From Selenomonadaceae bacterium (GTDB taxonomy: Bacteria; Bacillota; Negativicutes; Selenomonadales; Selenomonadaceae), in contig JAFWWC010000031.1 of the NCBI GenBank assembly GCA_017518105.1, forward strand, positions 1 through 64,000: a stretch of 64,000 nucleotides of DNA, in the 5' to 3' direction. Shown here in pieces: positions 25,144 through 33,703 of the stretch; the stretch's first letter is position 1, and each line of letters opens with the position of its first letter. The position numbers and the translations under genes are program-made. The notes beneath the pieces are model-generated. The model searched no databases. It saw only the letters and a list, made by a program, of their open reading frames with translations, and was not told the origin of the DNA.

Positions 25144-25888
25144 TAAAGACCACGTCCAAGAAAAGAATATAGAACGGCAGAACCATCGACAACATACCAG
25201 AGCCAATCGTGAGCTGAAGCGGAATGCCGACGACGAAAATATTCATCTGTGGCATCGTGCGGGCTAGGATACCCATTCCGACGTTAGTCAGCAGGATTGC
25301 GAACGTCACTGGCATTGCAATTTTCATTCCGTTTAGGAAGACGCCCGCCGTCAAGTCGTTTATAAGCTGAGGTAGCGACGTATTCCAGACCATTGAATCA
25401 AGCGGGATAATGCGGAAACTCTCAGCCAGTGCGGAAATGATTACGTGGTGCCCGTTCGTTATGACAAAGTAAATTATCGTCAGGTTGTAAAGGAAGGTGC
25501 CAATCATACCTTGTTGCTGTTGAGTCGTCGGGTCCATCATCTGCACGACCGCGAAACCAACTTGCATATCCATAATCTTGCCTGCCATGTTCACTGCGGA
25601 AAGGACGATATATCCGACGAGACCGATAAGCCAGCCGACGAACAATTCCTTAACGACCGTGAACGCGAACAGCAGAGTTGTCGCAGGGACTTTGACGACG
25701 TAAAGCTTGACGACGACTGGGAAGAGCAATACTGCAAGCACAACCGCCGCGCAGGCTCGCACCCTGTAAGAGATATTCAGACTGCCAAGGAACGGGGAAA
25801 TAAAAAAAATGCCGCTCGTCCGCGTCAGCACAAGTAAGAAAGCCGCTACTTGTCCTTGAAGTATGTCGAACAAGTCAATCTCTGTCAA
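25094..25888 (-). CDS. fliR: Flagellar export apparatus protein FliR
   Basis: 264 residues, six hydrophobic segments, with RTSGIFFISPFLGSLNISYR near the N terminus and GKIMDMQVGFAVVQMMDPTT, both typical of FliR. Part of the FliPQR export core in the flagellar basal body. It starts at TTG 25888 with GGGAGG upstream and overlaps flhB. Confidence 0.96.
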   Translation of the reverse strand: MTEIDLFDILQGQVAAFLLVLTRTSGIFFISPFLGSLNISYRVRACAAVVLAVLLFPVVVKLYVVKVPATTLLFAFTVVKELFVGWLIGLVGYIVLSAVNMAGKIMDMQVGFAVVQMMDPTTQQQQGMIGTFLYNLTIIYFVITNGHHVIISALAESFRIIPLDSMVWNTSLPQLINDLTAGVFLNGMKIAMPVTFAILLTNVGMGILARTMPQMNIFVVGIPLQLTIGSGMLSMVLPFYILFLDVVFNEMYANISIALKALAP

Positions 25889-25906
25889 AGTCTCGACCTC
25901 CCGACA

Positions 25907-26176
25907 TTAGCCGATACGCGACGGCAAGCCTATGAATATTCCCGAAAAGAATTCAACCATAATCCGAAGCATCCACGGTCCGAAAATCAGAATTGCCACG
26001 AAGACCGCGATAATCTTCGGGATAAAAGCAAGCGTCTGTTCTTGGATTGAAGTCGTCGCCTGAAAGACGCTGACCATTAAACCGACCGTCAAGCCTAAGC
26101 CGAGCATAGGCGCACACACCAGCAAGACGACCATTAACGCTTCTTGCCCCAGCTGAATAACCAAATCTCCCGACAT
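25907..26176 (-). CDS. fliQ: Flagellar export apparatus protein FliQ
   Basis: 89 residues with two membrane helices (ALMVVLLVCAPMLGLGLTVG and FIPKIIAVFVAILIFGPWML) and the conserved QATTSIQEQTLAFIPK loop. Member of the FliPQR core. CGGAGG precedes the ATG. It sits between fliP and fliR. Confidence 0.96.
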   Translation of the reverse strand: MSGDLVIQLGQEALMVVLLVCAPMLGLGLTVGLMVSVFQATTSIQEQTLAFIPKIIAVFVAILIFGPWMLRIMVEFFSGIFIGLPSRIG

Positions 26177-26188
26177 GTCACACCTCCG

Positions 26189-26929
26189 CTAACGAAAACT
26201 TACTATTATCGACTGAATCAGCAAATGCCAGCCGTCAATCATCACGAACAGCAGGATTTTAAACGGCAAGGAAATCATGACCGGCGGCAACATCATCATA
26301 CCCATTGACATAAGCGTCGTCGCGACAATCATATCAATGACGATGAACGGCACGTACAGCATAAAGCCGATTTGGAACGCGGTTTTAAGTTCGCTGATGA
26401 TGAACGCAGGAATCAATACGAACGTCGACACGTCCTCTTGAGTTTCGGGGCGTTCGGCTTCGGATAGGTTTACGAACAGTGCCAAATCCGATTCACGCGT
26501 TTGACGGAACATGAACTCGCGTACCGGTTCGAGGACGTTGGTTATCGCCTCTTCCTGCGTGATTTGTCCTGCTAAGTAGGGTTGCAAGCCGTTGTCGTTC
26601 GCCTGTGACCAATAAGGAGCCATGATATAAAACGTCATGAACATTGCCAGCGAGACTATAACTTGATTCGGCGGGACGTTTTGCGTTGCCAGCGCGTTCC
26701 TTAGGAAACCGATGATAACGACGATTCTTATAAAGGACGTTGTCATCATCAAAATTCCCGGTGCGATTGTCGCCAGCGTCAAGACGGCTATTACTTGCAA
26801 GGTTGATGCGACTTGTTCGGGAGTCTCCGCCGTGCCGACTTCCACGTTGACGCTTGGGATAATCGGTGCCGCCTCCGCGAAGTTCATCATGAGCACGCCG
26901 ACCGCGCTGATTAAAAAAAATCTTATCAA
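26189..26929 (-). CDS. fliP: Flagellar export apparatus protein FliP
   Basis: 246 residues with an N-terminal signal sequence, then MMTSFIRIVVIIGFLRNALA, QNVPPNQVIVSLAMFMTFYI, and the C-terminal IGFMLYVPFIVIDMIVATTL and SMGMMMLPPVMISLPFKILL, all diagnostic. It starts at TTG 26929 (GAGGTC upstream), 3 nt after fliO. Confidence 0.97.
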   Translation of the reverse strand: MIRFFLISAVGVLMMNFAEAAPIIPSVNVEVGTAETPEQVASTLQVIAVLTLATIAPGILMMTTSFIRIVVIIGFLRNALATQNVPPNQVIVSLAMFMTFYIMAPYWSQANDNGLQPYLAGQITQEEAITNVLEPVREFMFRQTRESDLALFVNLSEAERPETQEDVSTFVLIPAFIISELKTAFQIGFMLYVPFIVIDMIVATTLMSMGMMMLPPVMISLPFKILLFVMIDGWHLLIQSIIVSFR

Positions 26930-26932
26930 TGT

Positions 26933-27442
26933 TTACGACCTCTTTTTGAACAGCGGGATTTTCCTAACCAAATCCGACAGCGTGCCGAATTCTTGCGAGA
27001 ATAAGTCGCCCGTGTTCAGGGATTGCGCGTGCAGGTGTTCGATTAGTTCTTTGTCGGTTATTTCGCCGAGGAGGTTTATATTGTGGTCAGTCACGCCTAA
27101 CAAAAACACCCTGCCGCCCATTTCAACGGTGCAGACAGAGCGATTAGGTCCGAGTGGTAAATTTTCCAGGATTCTGCCGCCGCTTGCCGACATACGCGCT
27201 GCGTTATATCGTCCGCCGATAAACCTTGCGGCGAAGTAAGCCATAACCAACACGACGGCGAACACGGCGAACAGGCTGATAAGATAAGCGAGAGTCGACC
27301 ACCACGAAACGCCGGTGGGTCTGGGGTCGACTTCCTCGTAACCTTCCAGATACCCACCGACAGCCTCTGCGGAGCCGCCAAAGTGAATCAGACTAATGAG
27401 CACTAGCGCAGTCGGGAGATAAACCTTTATCTTGTCAGTCAT
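26933..27442 (-). CDS. fliO: Flagellar biosynthesis protein FliO
   Basis: 169 residues: N-terminal signal-like helix, a second membrane helix (WWSTLAYLISLFAVFAVVLV) and a cytosolic domain with ENLPLGPNRSVCTVEMGGRV and LLGVTDHNINLLGEI, the FliO/FliZ-type fold. It assists FliP assembly. Its ATG shares one base with the cheY stop (TGATG), implying translational coupling. Confidence 0.9.
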   Translation of the reverse strand: MTDKIKVYLPTALVLISLIHFGGSAEAVGGYLEGYEEVDPRPTGVSWWSTLAYLISLFAVFAVVLVMAYFAARFIGGRYNAARMSASGGRILENLPLGPNRSVCTVEMGGRVFLLGVTDHNINLLGEITDKELIEHLHAQSLNTGDLFSQEFGTLSDLVRKIPLFKKRS

Positions 27443-27804
27443 CAGCCGACGGCTTTGCGCACTGCTTCGAGCACGCGGTCTTGTTGGAAGGGTTTAACGA
27501 TAAAGTCGCGTGCGCCCGCTTGAATTGCCTCTATAACCATCGCCTGCTGTCCCATAGCACTGCACATGACGATTTTCGCTTTCGGGTCGATTTTTTTAAT
27601 CGCCTTGACTGCGGAGATTCCGTCCATTTCGGGCATCGTGATGTCCATCGTCACCAAATCGGGGCGCAGTTCGGTAAACTTCTCGACTGCCTTAAGTCCG
27701 TTTTCAGCTTCGCCGACGACTTCATAGCCGTTTTTGGAAAGAATATCCTTGACCATCATTCTCATGAAAGCCGCGTCGTCGACGACTAAAACTCGTACTG
27801 CCAT
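27442..27804 (-). CDS. cheY: Chemotaxis response regulator CheY
   Basis: 120-residue single receiver domain: VLVVDDAAFMRMMVKDIL (acidic pair), phospho-Asp in LVTMDITMPEMDG, switch Thr/Ser region VMCSAMGQ, and FIVKPFQ with the conserved Lys. Phospho-CheY binds the FliM/FliY switch. It lies inside the flagellar operon between fliY and fliO, as in Clostridia and Bacillus. Start set at ATG 27804. Confidence 0.95.
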   Translation of the reverse strand: MAVRVLVVDDAAFMRMMVKDILSKNGYEVVGEAENGLKAVEKFTELRPDLVTMDITMPEMDGISAVKAIKKIDPKAKIVMCSAMGQQAMVIEAIQAGARDFIVKPFQQDRVLEAVRKAVG

Positions 27805-27903
27805 AATCCATCTCTCCCGTTTAATTTTTAGTTTTAAAGTCACAACACTCATTACTTTCGGTTGCCAATTATAACTGATACTTTTTTAATCGGCAAGCTT
27901 TTA

Positions 27904-29121
27904 TCACGTCAAATGGGCGGCGCGCTCGGCGGGCGTGGCAATCTCCGTTATCCTTACGCCGAAATTCTCATCGATAACGACGACTTCGCCCTTTGCTAGG
28001 AAGTGTCCGTTCACTTGTATTTCGACGGGTTCGCCCGCCAACTTATCAAGCTCCACGATTGAACCCGTTGCCAAGTCGAGAATTTCTTTGATTGTCTTCT
28101 TAGTCCGTCCGAGTTCGACTGTCACCTGCAAAGGCACGTCCAAAATCAATCCGATATTTGCCTCGTTGATTTGTACTGGCTCCGTGGAAAGGGGCGTGAA
28201 TTGTGCGGGCGATACTGGCATATTTGTTACGACGTTTGGTTGCATTTGAGAACTCCCATATCCATAATTTTGCGGAGGGTACTGTTGCTGTTGTGGCGGC
28301 GGCGGGTAATTTTGTGGAGGCGGATAATTTTGCGGCGGCGGAGGCGGTGCTGGAGCCGCTTTTTGTGCGGGCGGCGGAGTCGGTGCCGCTGGCTGTGCTA
28401 CTGGAGCGGGTTCTGGTTCATCATTGCCGCCCATTAGCGAATCAACCATTTCTTTGGCGACCTTGACTGTAAGAATCTGCATTATCTCGCTATCAATCAA
28501 ACCGTCAACTTCCATGTGGAACGCGACGCGCACCATCGGTTCAGTCCGATTTTCCTTTGCTAGGTCTTCCTTGCCGAAATCGACAAGATTGACCTTTGGC
28601 GGCGATATATCAATTTTCTTGTTGAACATCGTCGACAGGCTCGTAGCGACTGCGCCCATCATCTGATTCATAGCCTCGCCGACCGCGCTTAGATGAATTT
28701 CGTTAAGTTCGGGGTCGGGATTTGTGCCGTCGCCGCCCATCATCAAATCAGCGATAACTGCCGCGTCCGTCGCCTGAATTGCAAAGACGTTGTTACCGTC
28801 AATGCCGACTGTGTACGCGACCTCGACGACGAGATAGGGCAACGGGTAATGTTGTTGGATGACGTTCATCGGCGCAACGGTAACATTAGGCGTCGTGATA
28901 TTAACTTTATGTCCTAGCAATGTTGATAGGGTCGTTGCCGCGCTGCCCATTGAGATATTTCCGATTTCTCCGAGGGCGTCCTTTTCTATTGGCGATAAAA
29001 GTTCGTCTTCGTTGCCACTGTCAAAAGAGGCATCGCCGCCCGAAGAATCACTACTTGAATCGCCGCCGGCTCCTGCCAACAACGCATCTATTTCAGCTTG
29101 TGACAAATCACTCATCGTCAT
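27904..29121 (-). CDS. fliY: Flagellar motor switch phosphatase FliY
   Basis: 405 residues in three parts: an N-terminal CheY-binding peptide (MSDLSQAEIDALLAG), a CheC-like phosphatase domain (EKDALGEIGNISMGSAATTL near residue 45 and HLSAVGEAMNQMMGAVATSL near 145), a Pro/Gln/Tyr-rich linker (about 235-300), and a C-terminal FliN/SpoA domain (EINEANIGLILDVPLQVTVE). It is the C-ring subunit that dephosphorylates CheY-P. It overlaps fliM by 14 bp. Confidence 0.96.
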   Translation of the reverse strand: MTMSDLSQAEIDALLAGAGGDSSSDSSGGDASFDSGNEDELLSPIEKDALGEIGNISMGSAATTLSTLLGHKVNITTPNVTVAPMNVIQQHYPLPYLVVEVAYTVGIDGNNVFAIQATDAAVIADLMMGGDGTNPDPELNEIHLSAVGEAMNQMMGAVATSLSTMFNKKIDISPPKVNLVDFGKEDLAKENRTEPMVRVAFHMEVDGLIDSEIMQILTVKVAKEMVDSLMGGNDEPEPAPVAQPAAPTPPPAQKAAPAPPPPPQNYPPPQNYPPPPQQQQYPPQNYGYGSSQMQPNVVTNMPVSPAQFTPLSTEPVQINEANIGLILDVPLQVTVELGRTKKTIKEILDLATGSIVELDKLAGEPVEIQVNGHFLAKGEVVVIDENFGVRITEIATPAERAAHLT

Positions 29122-30118
29122 CAGCCGCCTCCTCTCCTTTTTGTACGACTTGAGTTATCTGCACCGCCAGCTTTTTGCCGAAAGTGCCGGGTCTGCAAAG
29201 GAATTTCGCATTGGAACCAACCATGCAGGGGAAGTCTTCCTTAACCTTAGTATTTAGCTGAAGTACGTCGCCGAAACCTAATGTCAGGAATTCGCGGATT
29301 GAAATCTGCACGCGCCCGACCTCGACGACGAACGGGACTTTTGTTTTGTTAAGTTTCTTACGAATGATTTCCGCGTAACCGCTCTTGTCGTCTTTGGCGG
29401 CGGAGGCGGCTACCCAAAACGTCGTCGTCAGCTTAGACATAATCGGTTCAAGCACGAGGTACGGAATACAAATGTTCATGAAGCCTTCGACCTCGCCGAG
29501 CTTGGTATTCATCGTGATGATAACGACCATATCATTTGGCGGGACAATCTGCGTGAACTGCGGATTTGATTCCGTCGCCTCAAGGATAGGATTCATCGGC
29601 GTGACGTTCGACCAAGACTCCTTGAAACGTTCCATTGCCGAATTGACGAACCGACGCATAACCGCATCTTCAATTTCGGTTAGGACGCGAGATTTAATCG
29701 CCGTGGTACCGTCGCCGCCAAACACGCGGTCAAGATAAGCAAAGGCAATTTCTGTGCTAATCTCGAAGATTATGTTGCCCTTTAACGGCGGAACCCCCAA
29801 GATTGTTATCACGCTGGGATTGACTAGCGATTGAACAAATTCCTGATAAGTCAGCTGTTCAACCGAGGCAACGTCCACATTTACAAGCGTCCTTAGGTGC
29901 GAGCTCATGTAAGTATTCAGCAAACGTGCAAAGCTTTCGTGGAGCATGTACAGCGTGCGGATTTGGTCTTTGGAAAATTTATCGGGGCGTTTGAAGTCGT
30001 AAACCTTAATTTTCCTGGCAGGCTCTTCTTGCTTTAGCTGTTCTAAGTCGGTGGACTCGTCATTAGCGGCGGCAAGTAGGGCGTCTATCTGCTCTTGAGT
30101 TAAGACATCAACAGACAA
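29108..30118 (-). CDS. fliM: Flagellar motor switch protein FliM
   Basis: 336 residues: the N-terminal CheY-P-binding peptide LTQEQIDALLAA, the middle domain (RPDKFSKDQIRTLYMLHESF, PSVITILGVPPLKG) and a C-terminal SpoA domain. C-ring subunit controlling rotation direction. It starts at TTG 30118 with AAGGAGG upstream, 12 nt after fliL. Confidence 0.97.
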   Translation of the reverse strand: MSVDVLTQEQIDALLAAANDESTDLEQLKQEEPARKIKVYDFKRPDKFSKDQIRTLYMLHESFARLLNTYMSSHLRTLVNVDVASVEQLTYQEFVQSLVNPSVITILGVPPLKGNIIFEISTEIAFAYLDRVFGGDGTTAIKSRVLTEIEDAVMRRFVNSAMERFKESWSNVTPMNPILEATESNPQFTQIVPPNDMVVIITMNTKLGEVEGFMNICIPYLVLEPIMSKLTTTFWVAASAAKDDKSGYAEIIRKKLNKTKVPFVVEVGRVQISIREFLTLGFGDVLQLNTKVKEDFPCMVGSNAKFLCRPGTFGKKLAVQITQVVQKGEEAADDDE

Positions 30119-30130
30119 GGTGTTCCCTCC

Positions 30131-30673
30131 TTACTGCAAGAGGAAACTGGTAATGTAAACGTCATAGACAGAGCCGCCGCCGAGTGCCGCGTTGAGTGCG
30201 TCCTTGAATTGCTTTTTGAACTCGTCCTGCTTATCGGCGTCGAAGTCCTCAAGGGAAGTCGCCCGCAGGAATTGAGTAGCAACATCATTGACCTTGACTT
30301 CGGCATCGGGCTGAAGGGCATTGGTCTCCTCGTTTATGACGGACTTTTTACCGGGATTGAACTCGACGATAATGCTAGCCTTGAGATACTTCCCGCTACG
30401 AGGTCCGCCGACATTGACTAGGATACCTTCCTTGGGGTCGCCGAGTTTGACGAATACTCCCGAATCATGATAACGGACTTCGCCGCTTTCTTCGGAGCCG
30501 CCGTTGGGAACTTCGCCCATAACCTTTGTCACGACGAAAAGCGATATGCCCGCCGCTAAAGCTAAGCCGACGATTACTAGCACGGCGATTAATATTATGG
30601 TCTTCTTCTTGGACTGTGATGCGGGAGGAGGCGGCACGGCTGCGGTCTCGACTTCTTTTTCTTCATCAGGCAT
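30131..30673 (-). CDS. fliL: Flagellar basal-body protein FliL
   Basis: 180 residues: short cytosolic start, one membrane helix (TIILIAVLVIVGLALAAGIS) and a periplasmic domain with VNVGGPRSGKYLKASIIVEF, as in FliL, which supports stator function. GGAGG precedes the ATG. Between flbD and fliM. Confidence 0.93.
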   Translation of the reverse strand: MPDEEKEVETAAVPPPPASQSKKKTIILIAVLVIVGLALAAGISLFVVTKVMGEVPNGGSEESGEVRYHDSGVFVKLGDPKEGILVNVGGPRSGKYLKASIIVEFNPGKKSVINEETNALQPDAEVKVNDVATQFLRATSLEDFDADKQDEFKKQFKDALNAALGGGSVYDVYITSFLLQ

Positions 30674-30691
30674 AATTTTTTCCCTCCACGA

Positions 30692-30892
30692 TTAGAACTG
30701 TCTCAAGGCGCGGCGATACTTCATCACGCGGCGCACCACTTCATCGGCTGGTTCTTCAACAATCAATTTCTTTTCGTTCACCAACGTGATGACGGTGTCG
30801 GGCGTGGTTTCGATTGTTTGAATCAGTTCGGCGTTCAAAATGAACTCGCCGCGCTTCTTTGCGTCCGAATTGAATTTCGTTAGCTTAATCAT
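30692..30892 (-). CDS. flbD: FlbD family flagellar protein (SwrD-like)
   Basis: 66 residues beginning MIKLTKFNSDAKKRGEFILN, with ELIQTIETTPDTVITLVNEK and a C-terminal helix VVRRVMKYRRAL. Members of this small family (SwrD in Bacillus) are needed for full motor torque. CAGGAGG stands 7 nt before the ATG at 30892. First gene of the operon; flgE, often its neighbour, is 20 kb away here. Confidence 0.9.
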   Translation of the reverse strand: MIKLTKFNSDAKKRGEFILNAELIQTIETTPDTVITLVNEKKLIVEEPADEVVRRVMKYRRALRQF

Positions 30893-30991
30893 GAATTGAC
30901 CTCCTGTATTAGTGCTGTTTGCTTTTGAAAAAATCTTCGCCGCAAGTTTGCAAAACCCTTTCAACACCGAATCAAAAATTTTAGCAGGAAC

Positions 30992-31019
30992 ATTGTACAC
31001 CTATAAGACGCCTTGTCAA
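30992..31019 (-). promoter_or_regulatory. Promoter of the flagellar operon
   Basis: Reading leftward: consensus TTGACA (31019-31014), 16-nt spacer, TACAAT (30997-30992), 100 nt upstream of flbD; a sigma-A type rather than a sigma-28 type site. Confidence 0.65.
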
Positions 31020-31082
31020 TACGCCACTTGATAAACGCGAAGTCATGTTATAGAATAAAAAAAATTTGCGAGGTGAATGAGC

Positions 31083-32195
31083 ATGGAGAATTTTTATCCA
31101 GAGAGATTGCTTGAGCTTAAGAATAATTTTTCCGTCAAGATAATTTCGGGCGTGCGTGGCGTCGGCAAAACGACTTTGCTTGAGGATTTCACGGAGCGGT
31201 TGCGTTCAGAGGACGTGGCGGCGGAAGAAATTATCTTCATCGACTGCGCGGCGGATAAGCGACTAAAAGATTTCCAAACGCTCTATGATTTCGTGGCGGC
31301 TAAGACTTCGGAGCTTGAGAAATTCTTTTTGCTCCTCGACGATATAGATTGCGTCGCCGAGTGCGAGAAGGCGATTAATGCTCTGTTCGTCGGCATGCCC
31401 GCAGAAATTTACGTGACGTGTTCAAGTGAGCAACTCGCCGAAAAAATTTCCGTGCTCTTGCCGGACAACTGCGACGTGCTGAAAATGTATCCGCCGTCCT
31501 TCGCCGAGTACGTTAAAGATTTTCCGTCAGAGGACGCCTTGCAACATTATCTACACTTCGGCGGCTTGCTTAGGGTCTTTGACGTTGATAAAAAAATTCT
31601 TCAGGCACTGTTGCGAGGGACGGCTTACGAGATAATGTTCGATATAGTCGAAAGGAATTCCCTGCAGAGGGCTGAGCTCCTCCGCTTGATAATCCAAACG
31701 CTTGCACAGAACGTCGGCAGACCCGTCAGCTTGAATAAAATATCGGACGGGTTGGGTTGTTCGAGGAACGCCTTCAGAAATTATTTAGGTTGCGGCGAAG
31801 AACTCTTCAGGAAGATTCCACGCTTTGACATAAAGACGGGCAACGCTTTGATTGGCGGAGAAAAATTTTATTGCGTCGATAACGGGATACTTTCCGCGCT
31901 TGCGACTGTCGACGAGGCAACTTTAATGGAAAACGCCGTTTGTATTGAACTTTTGCGGCGGGGCTATGAGGTAAGTTGCGGGCGGTTCGGCGCGATGAAT
32001 GTTAGCTTTGTGGCGGAGCGTGGCGGCGAGAAAACTTTTATCCAAGTCTTTGACGGGAAGAATTCTATCCGTCGAAGCACACGACCGCTTAGAGCTATTG
32101 ACGACGCTGAGAAGTTTCTAATCACATTGGAGCCTGAAAAAACTTTTGGCGACGTGCGGAACGTCACCTTGCAAGAGTTTCTTTTGACTTTGTGA
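31083..32195 (+). CDS. AAA-type ATPase, AAA_14/DUF4143-like
   Basis: 370 residues. Walker A GVRGVGKTTLLEDF (residues about 24-37), Walker B FFLLLDDIDCV, a winged-helix-like stretch (NVGRPVSLNKISDGLGCSRN) and a C-terminal nuclease-like DUF4143-type region with AVCIELLRRGYEVSCGR and KTFIQVFDG. Proteins of this kind are widespread and their function is not settled. The ATG at 31083 has GAGGTG 7 nt upstream; the ATG two codons earlier is too close. Confidence 0.85.
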   Translation: MENFYPERLLELKNNFSVKIISGVRGVGKTTLLEDFTERLRSEDVAAEEIIFIDCAADKRLKDFQTLYDFVAAKTSELEKFFLLLDDIDCVAECEKAINALFVGMPAEIYVTCSSEQLAEKISVLLPDNCDVLKMYPPSFAEYVKDFPSEDALQHYLHFGGLLRVFDVDKKILQALLRGTAYEIMFDIVERNSLQRAELLRLIIQTLAQNVGRPVSLNKISDGLGCSRNAFRNYLGCGEELFRKIPRFDIKTGNALIGGEKFYCVDNGILSALATVDEATLMENAVCIELLRRGYEVSCGRFGAMNVSFVAERGGEKTFIQVFDGKNSIRRSTRPLRAIDDAEKFLITLEPEKTFGDVRNVTLQEFLLTL

Positions 32196-32358
32196 AAAAA
32201 ATTTTTTGCGCTAGCAGGAATTTTTTAGGCGTAAGTAGAAAAGTATTATCCCCATTGAATAGAACGATAAAGATTTTTTTCAGATTAAAGGAGGTCGGAG
32301 AATGTAGGAAAGATTCGCTGGTACCCGCTAAGCTTTTATAAGAATACGTGCAAAAGAC

Positions 32359-32386
32359 TTGTCGAAAAAAAAATTAATGTTATAAT
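32359..32386 (+). promoter_or_regulatory. Promoter upstream of the YopX-like gene
   Basis: TTGTCG at 32359-32364, 16-nt A-rich spacer, TATAAT at 32381-32386. The 240-bp gap before the gene is AT-rich and also holds a ribosome-site-like AAAGGAGG (near 32287) followed by ATG-TAG, possibly a decayed reading frame. Confidence 0.6.
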
Positions 32387-32433
32387 TGCGGGCATGAAAT
32401 TTTGATTTGTTAATAAAGTCGGAGGTGTCCTTC

Positions 32434-32919
32434 ATGGCAGAACGTGAAATCAAATATCGCGGCTTAAAAACTTTTCAAATATTCAGCGGCGAAATGAAGA
32501 GCGTTTGGATTTACGGATTCTATCTAAAGCGTGGGACATACGGCGACCCCGGTCCGCAGGCGCATATATTCGTTTACGAAAACGGTTACGAAGGCTATCG
32601 CGTGGACTCAAAGACAATCGGACAGTTCACGGGGCTTGTTGATAACACTGGCAAGGAAATCTACGAAGACGACATAATCTCCACCGAAGACGGGCGGATT
32701 GGTCTAGTTGAGTTTCATAACGGCAGTTTCGTCGTCAACTACGGAGAAGGTATGCGACAAGCTCTTTACGATGTGCAGAACTGGAAACTAACGATTCTAG
32801 GCAACCGTTTCGAGACGCCAGAGTTGCTGATAGGCATTATCGCGCCAAAAAAAAACGCAACAGACGAACAAGAACTCGAACTTCAAGAACTTGACGTAGC
32901 ATTCATGGCGAGGAAGTGA
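32434..32919 (+). CDS. YopX-family (phage-type) protein
   Basis: 161 residues. The N terminus REIKYRGL and the block TIGQFTGLVDNTGKEIYEDD followed by IISTEDGRIGLVEF are the hallmark of YopX/phage proteins found in Firmicute prophages, of unknown function. GGAGGTG stands 7 nt before the ATG. No other phage gene is adjacent, so it is probably a remnant or domesticated gene. It overlaps the region of the following gene's ribosome site. Confidence 0.88.
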   Translation: MAEREIKYRGLKTFQIFSGEMKSVWIYGFYLKRGTYGDPGPQAHIFVYENGYEGYRVDSKTIGQFTGLVDNTGKEIYEDDIISTEDGRIGLVEFHNGSFVVNYGEGMRQALYDVQNWKLTILGNRFETPELLIGIIAPKKNATDEQELELQELDVAFMARK

Positions 32920-32924
32920 GTCCA

Positions 32925-33482
32925 GTGCTCAAAAAATTTTCGGCAGTGTTACTGATGTGCTTCCTCGTGTCAAGCGGCGCGGCTCATGCTTATGACCTGC
33001 CAAAACTTAAGCCCGATAAAAAAATTACTGCAACGACAGAGCAAAAGAAAGGCTCCATGCTAAAGAGTGATTGGAAAAGCACGGAGGCTTTTGAACAGAG
33101 CATAAAGGCGCGTTTGGCGAGCGGCGAGAAATTGGCAATCAATGACCCGGCGCGGTCGCCGACGGATAAAAATTATGTGTTCATCGCTTTTTATAACGAC
33201 GCACCGTTTTTCTTAGACAAGTATTCAATCAAGGTAAAGACGAATTCTGACGGCGTCAAGGTTTGGGAGCAAAAGATTTTCCCGATAAGCTCAAAATATT
33301 CTCCGAGGAACGCTACGGCAACTCATCAGAGCTTTTGCCTGGCGGACGGGAAAGTTTTCAACTCAACCAAAGCCAAAGACCCAATATCGGAAGTGACGAA
33401 CGAGACGGACAAGAAATTTTTAGAAGAATGCTTTGAGGTCGGCTACTATTTCGCATTCGGAGAAGAAGTACATGGAAGTTAA
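32925..33482 (+). CDS. Unknown secreted protein
   Basis: About 185 residues, not recognised. A signal peptide (LKKFSAVLLMCFLVSSGAAHA) is followed by a basic linker and a domain with NYVFIAFYNDAPFFLDKYSI and KVWEQKIFPISSKYS, a pattern resembling small surface-antigen-like domains common in Selenomonas, but I cannot name it. I choose GTG 32925 over GTG 32916 because GAGG of the upstream gene end is then properly spaced. Overlap with the YopX gene suggests co-translation. Confidence 0.7.
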   Translation: MLKKFSAVLLMCFLVSSGAAHAYDLPKLKPDKKITATTEQKKGSMLKSDWKSTEAFEQSIKARLASGEKLAINDPARSPTDKNYVFIAFYNDAPFFLDKYSIKVKTNSDGVKVWEQKIFPISSKYSPRNATATHQSFCLADGKVFNSTKAKDPISEVTNETDKKFLEECFEVGYYFAFGEEVHGS

Positions 33483-33577
33483 ATAAGATAAAAAATCGTC
33501 GGCAGAGATGTCGGCGAATTTTTTTGCAACGCAAAAGGCGGAAGCTTTGAACTCCCGCCTTGAATTTTCTCTATGGT

Positions 33578-33653
33578 TGGTGGAGACGGAGGGATTCGAA
33601 CCCTTGACCCCCAGATTGCGAACCTGATGCTCTCCCAGCTGAGCTACGTCCCC
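33578..33653 (-). tRNA. tRNA-Ala (anticodon CGC)
   Basis: Full cloverleaf on the minus strand including an encoded CCA end. The acceptor stem GGGGACG/CGTCTCC contains the G3-U70 pair that identifies alanine tRNAs; the anticodon loop is TTCGCAA with anticodon CGC; the T-loop is TTCGAAT. It reads GCG codons. Confidence 0.95.
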
Positions 33654-33703
33654 AACACAGGCGCGATTATAAACCGGCATTTATTTAAAGTCAAGAAAAA
33701 TTT

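Noticed and set aside
25001..25267. Plus-strand open frames opposite fliR/flhB and other flagellar genes
   Set aside because: Shadows of the conserved flagellar genes, without ribosome sites or family resemblance.
33483..33703. Prophage attachment site at tRNA-Ala
   Set aside because: No second copy of the tRNA 3' segment is seen near the YopX-like gene and no integrase is present; kept only as a weak finding about the neighbourhood.
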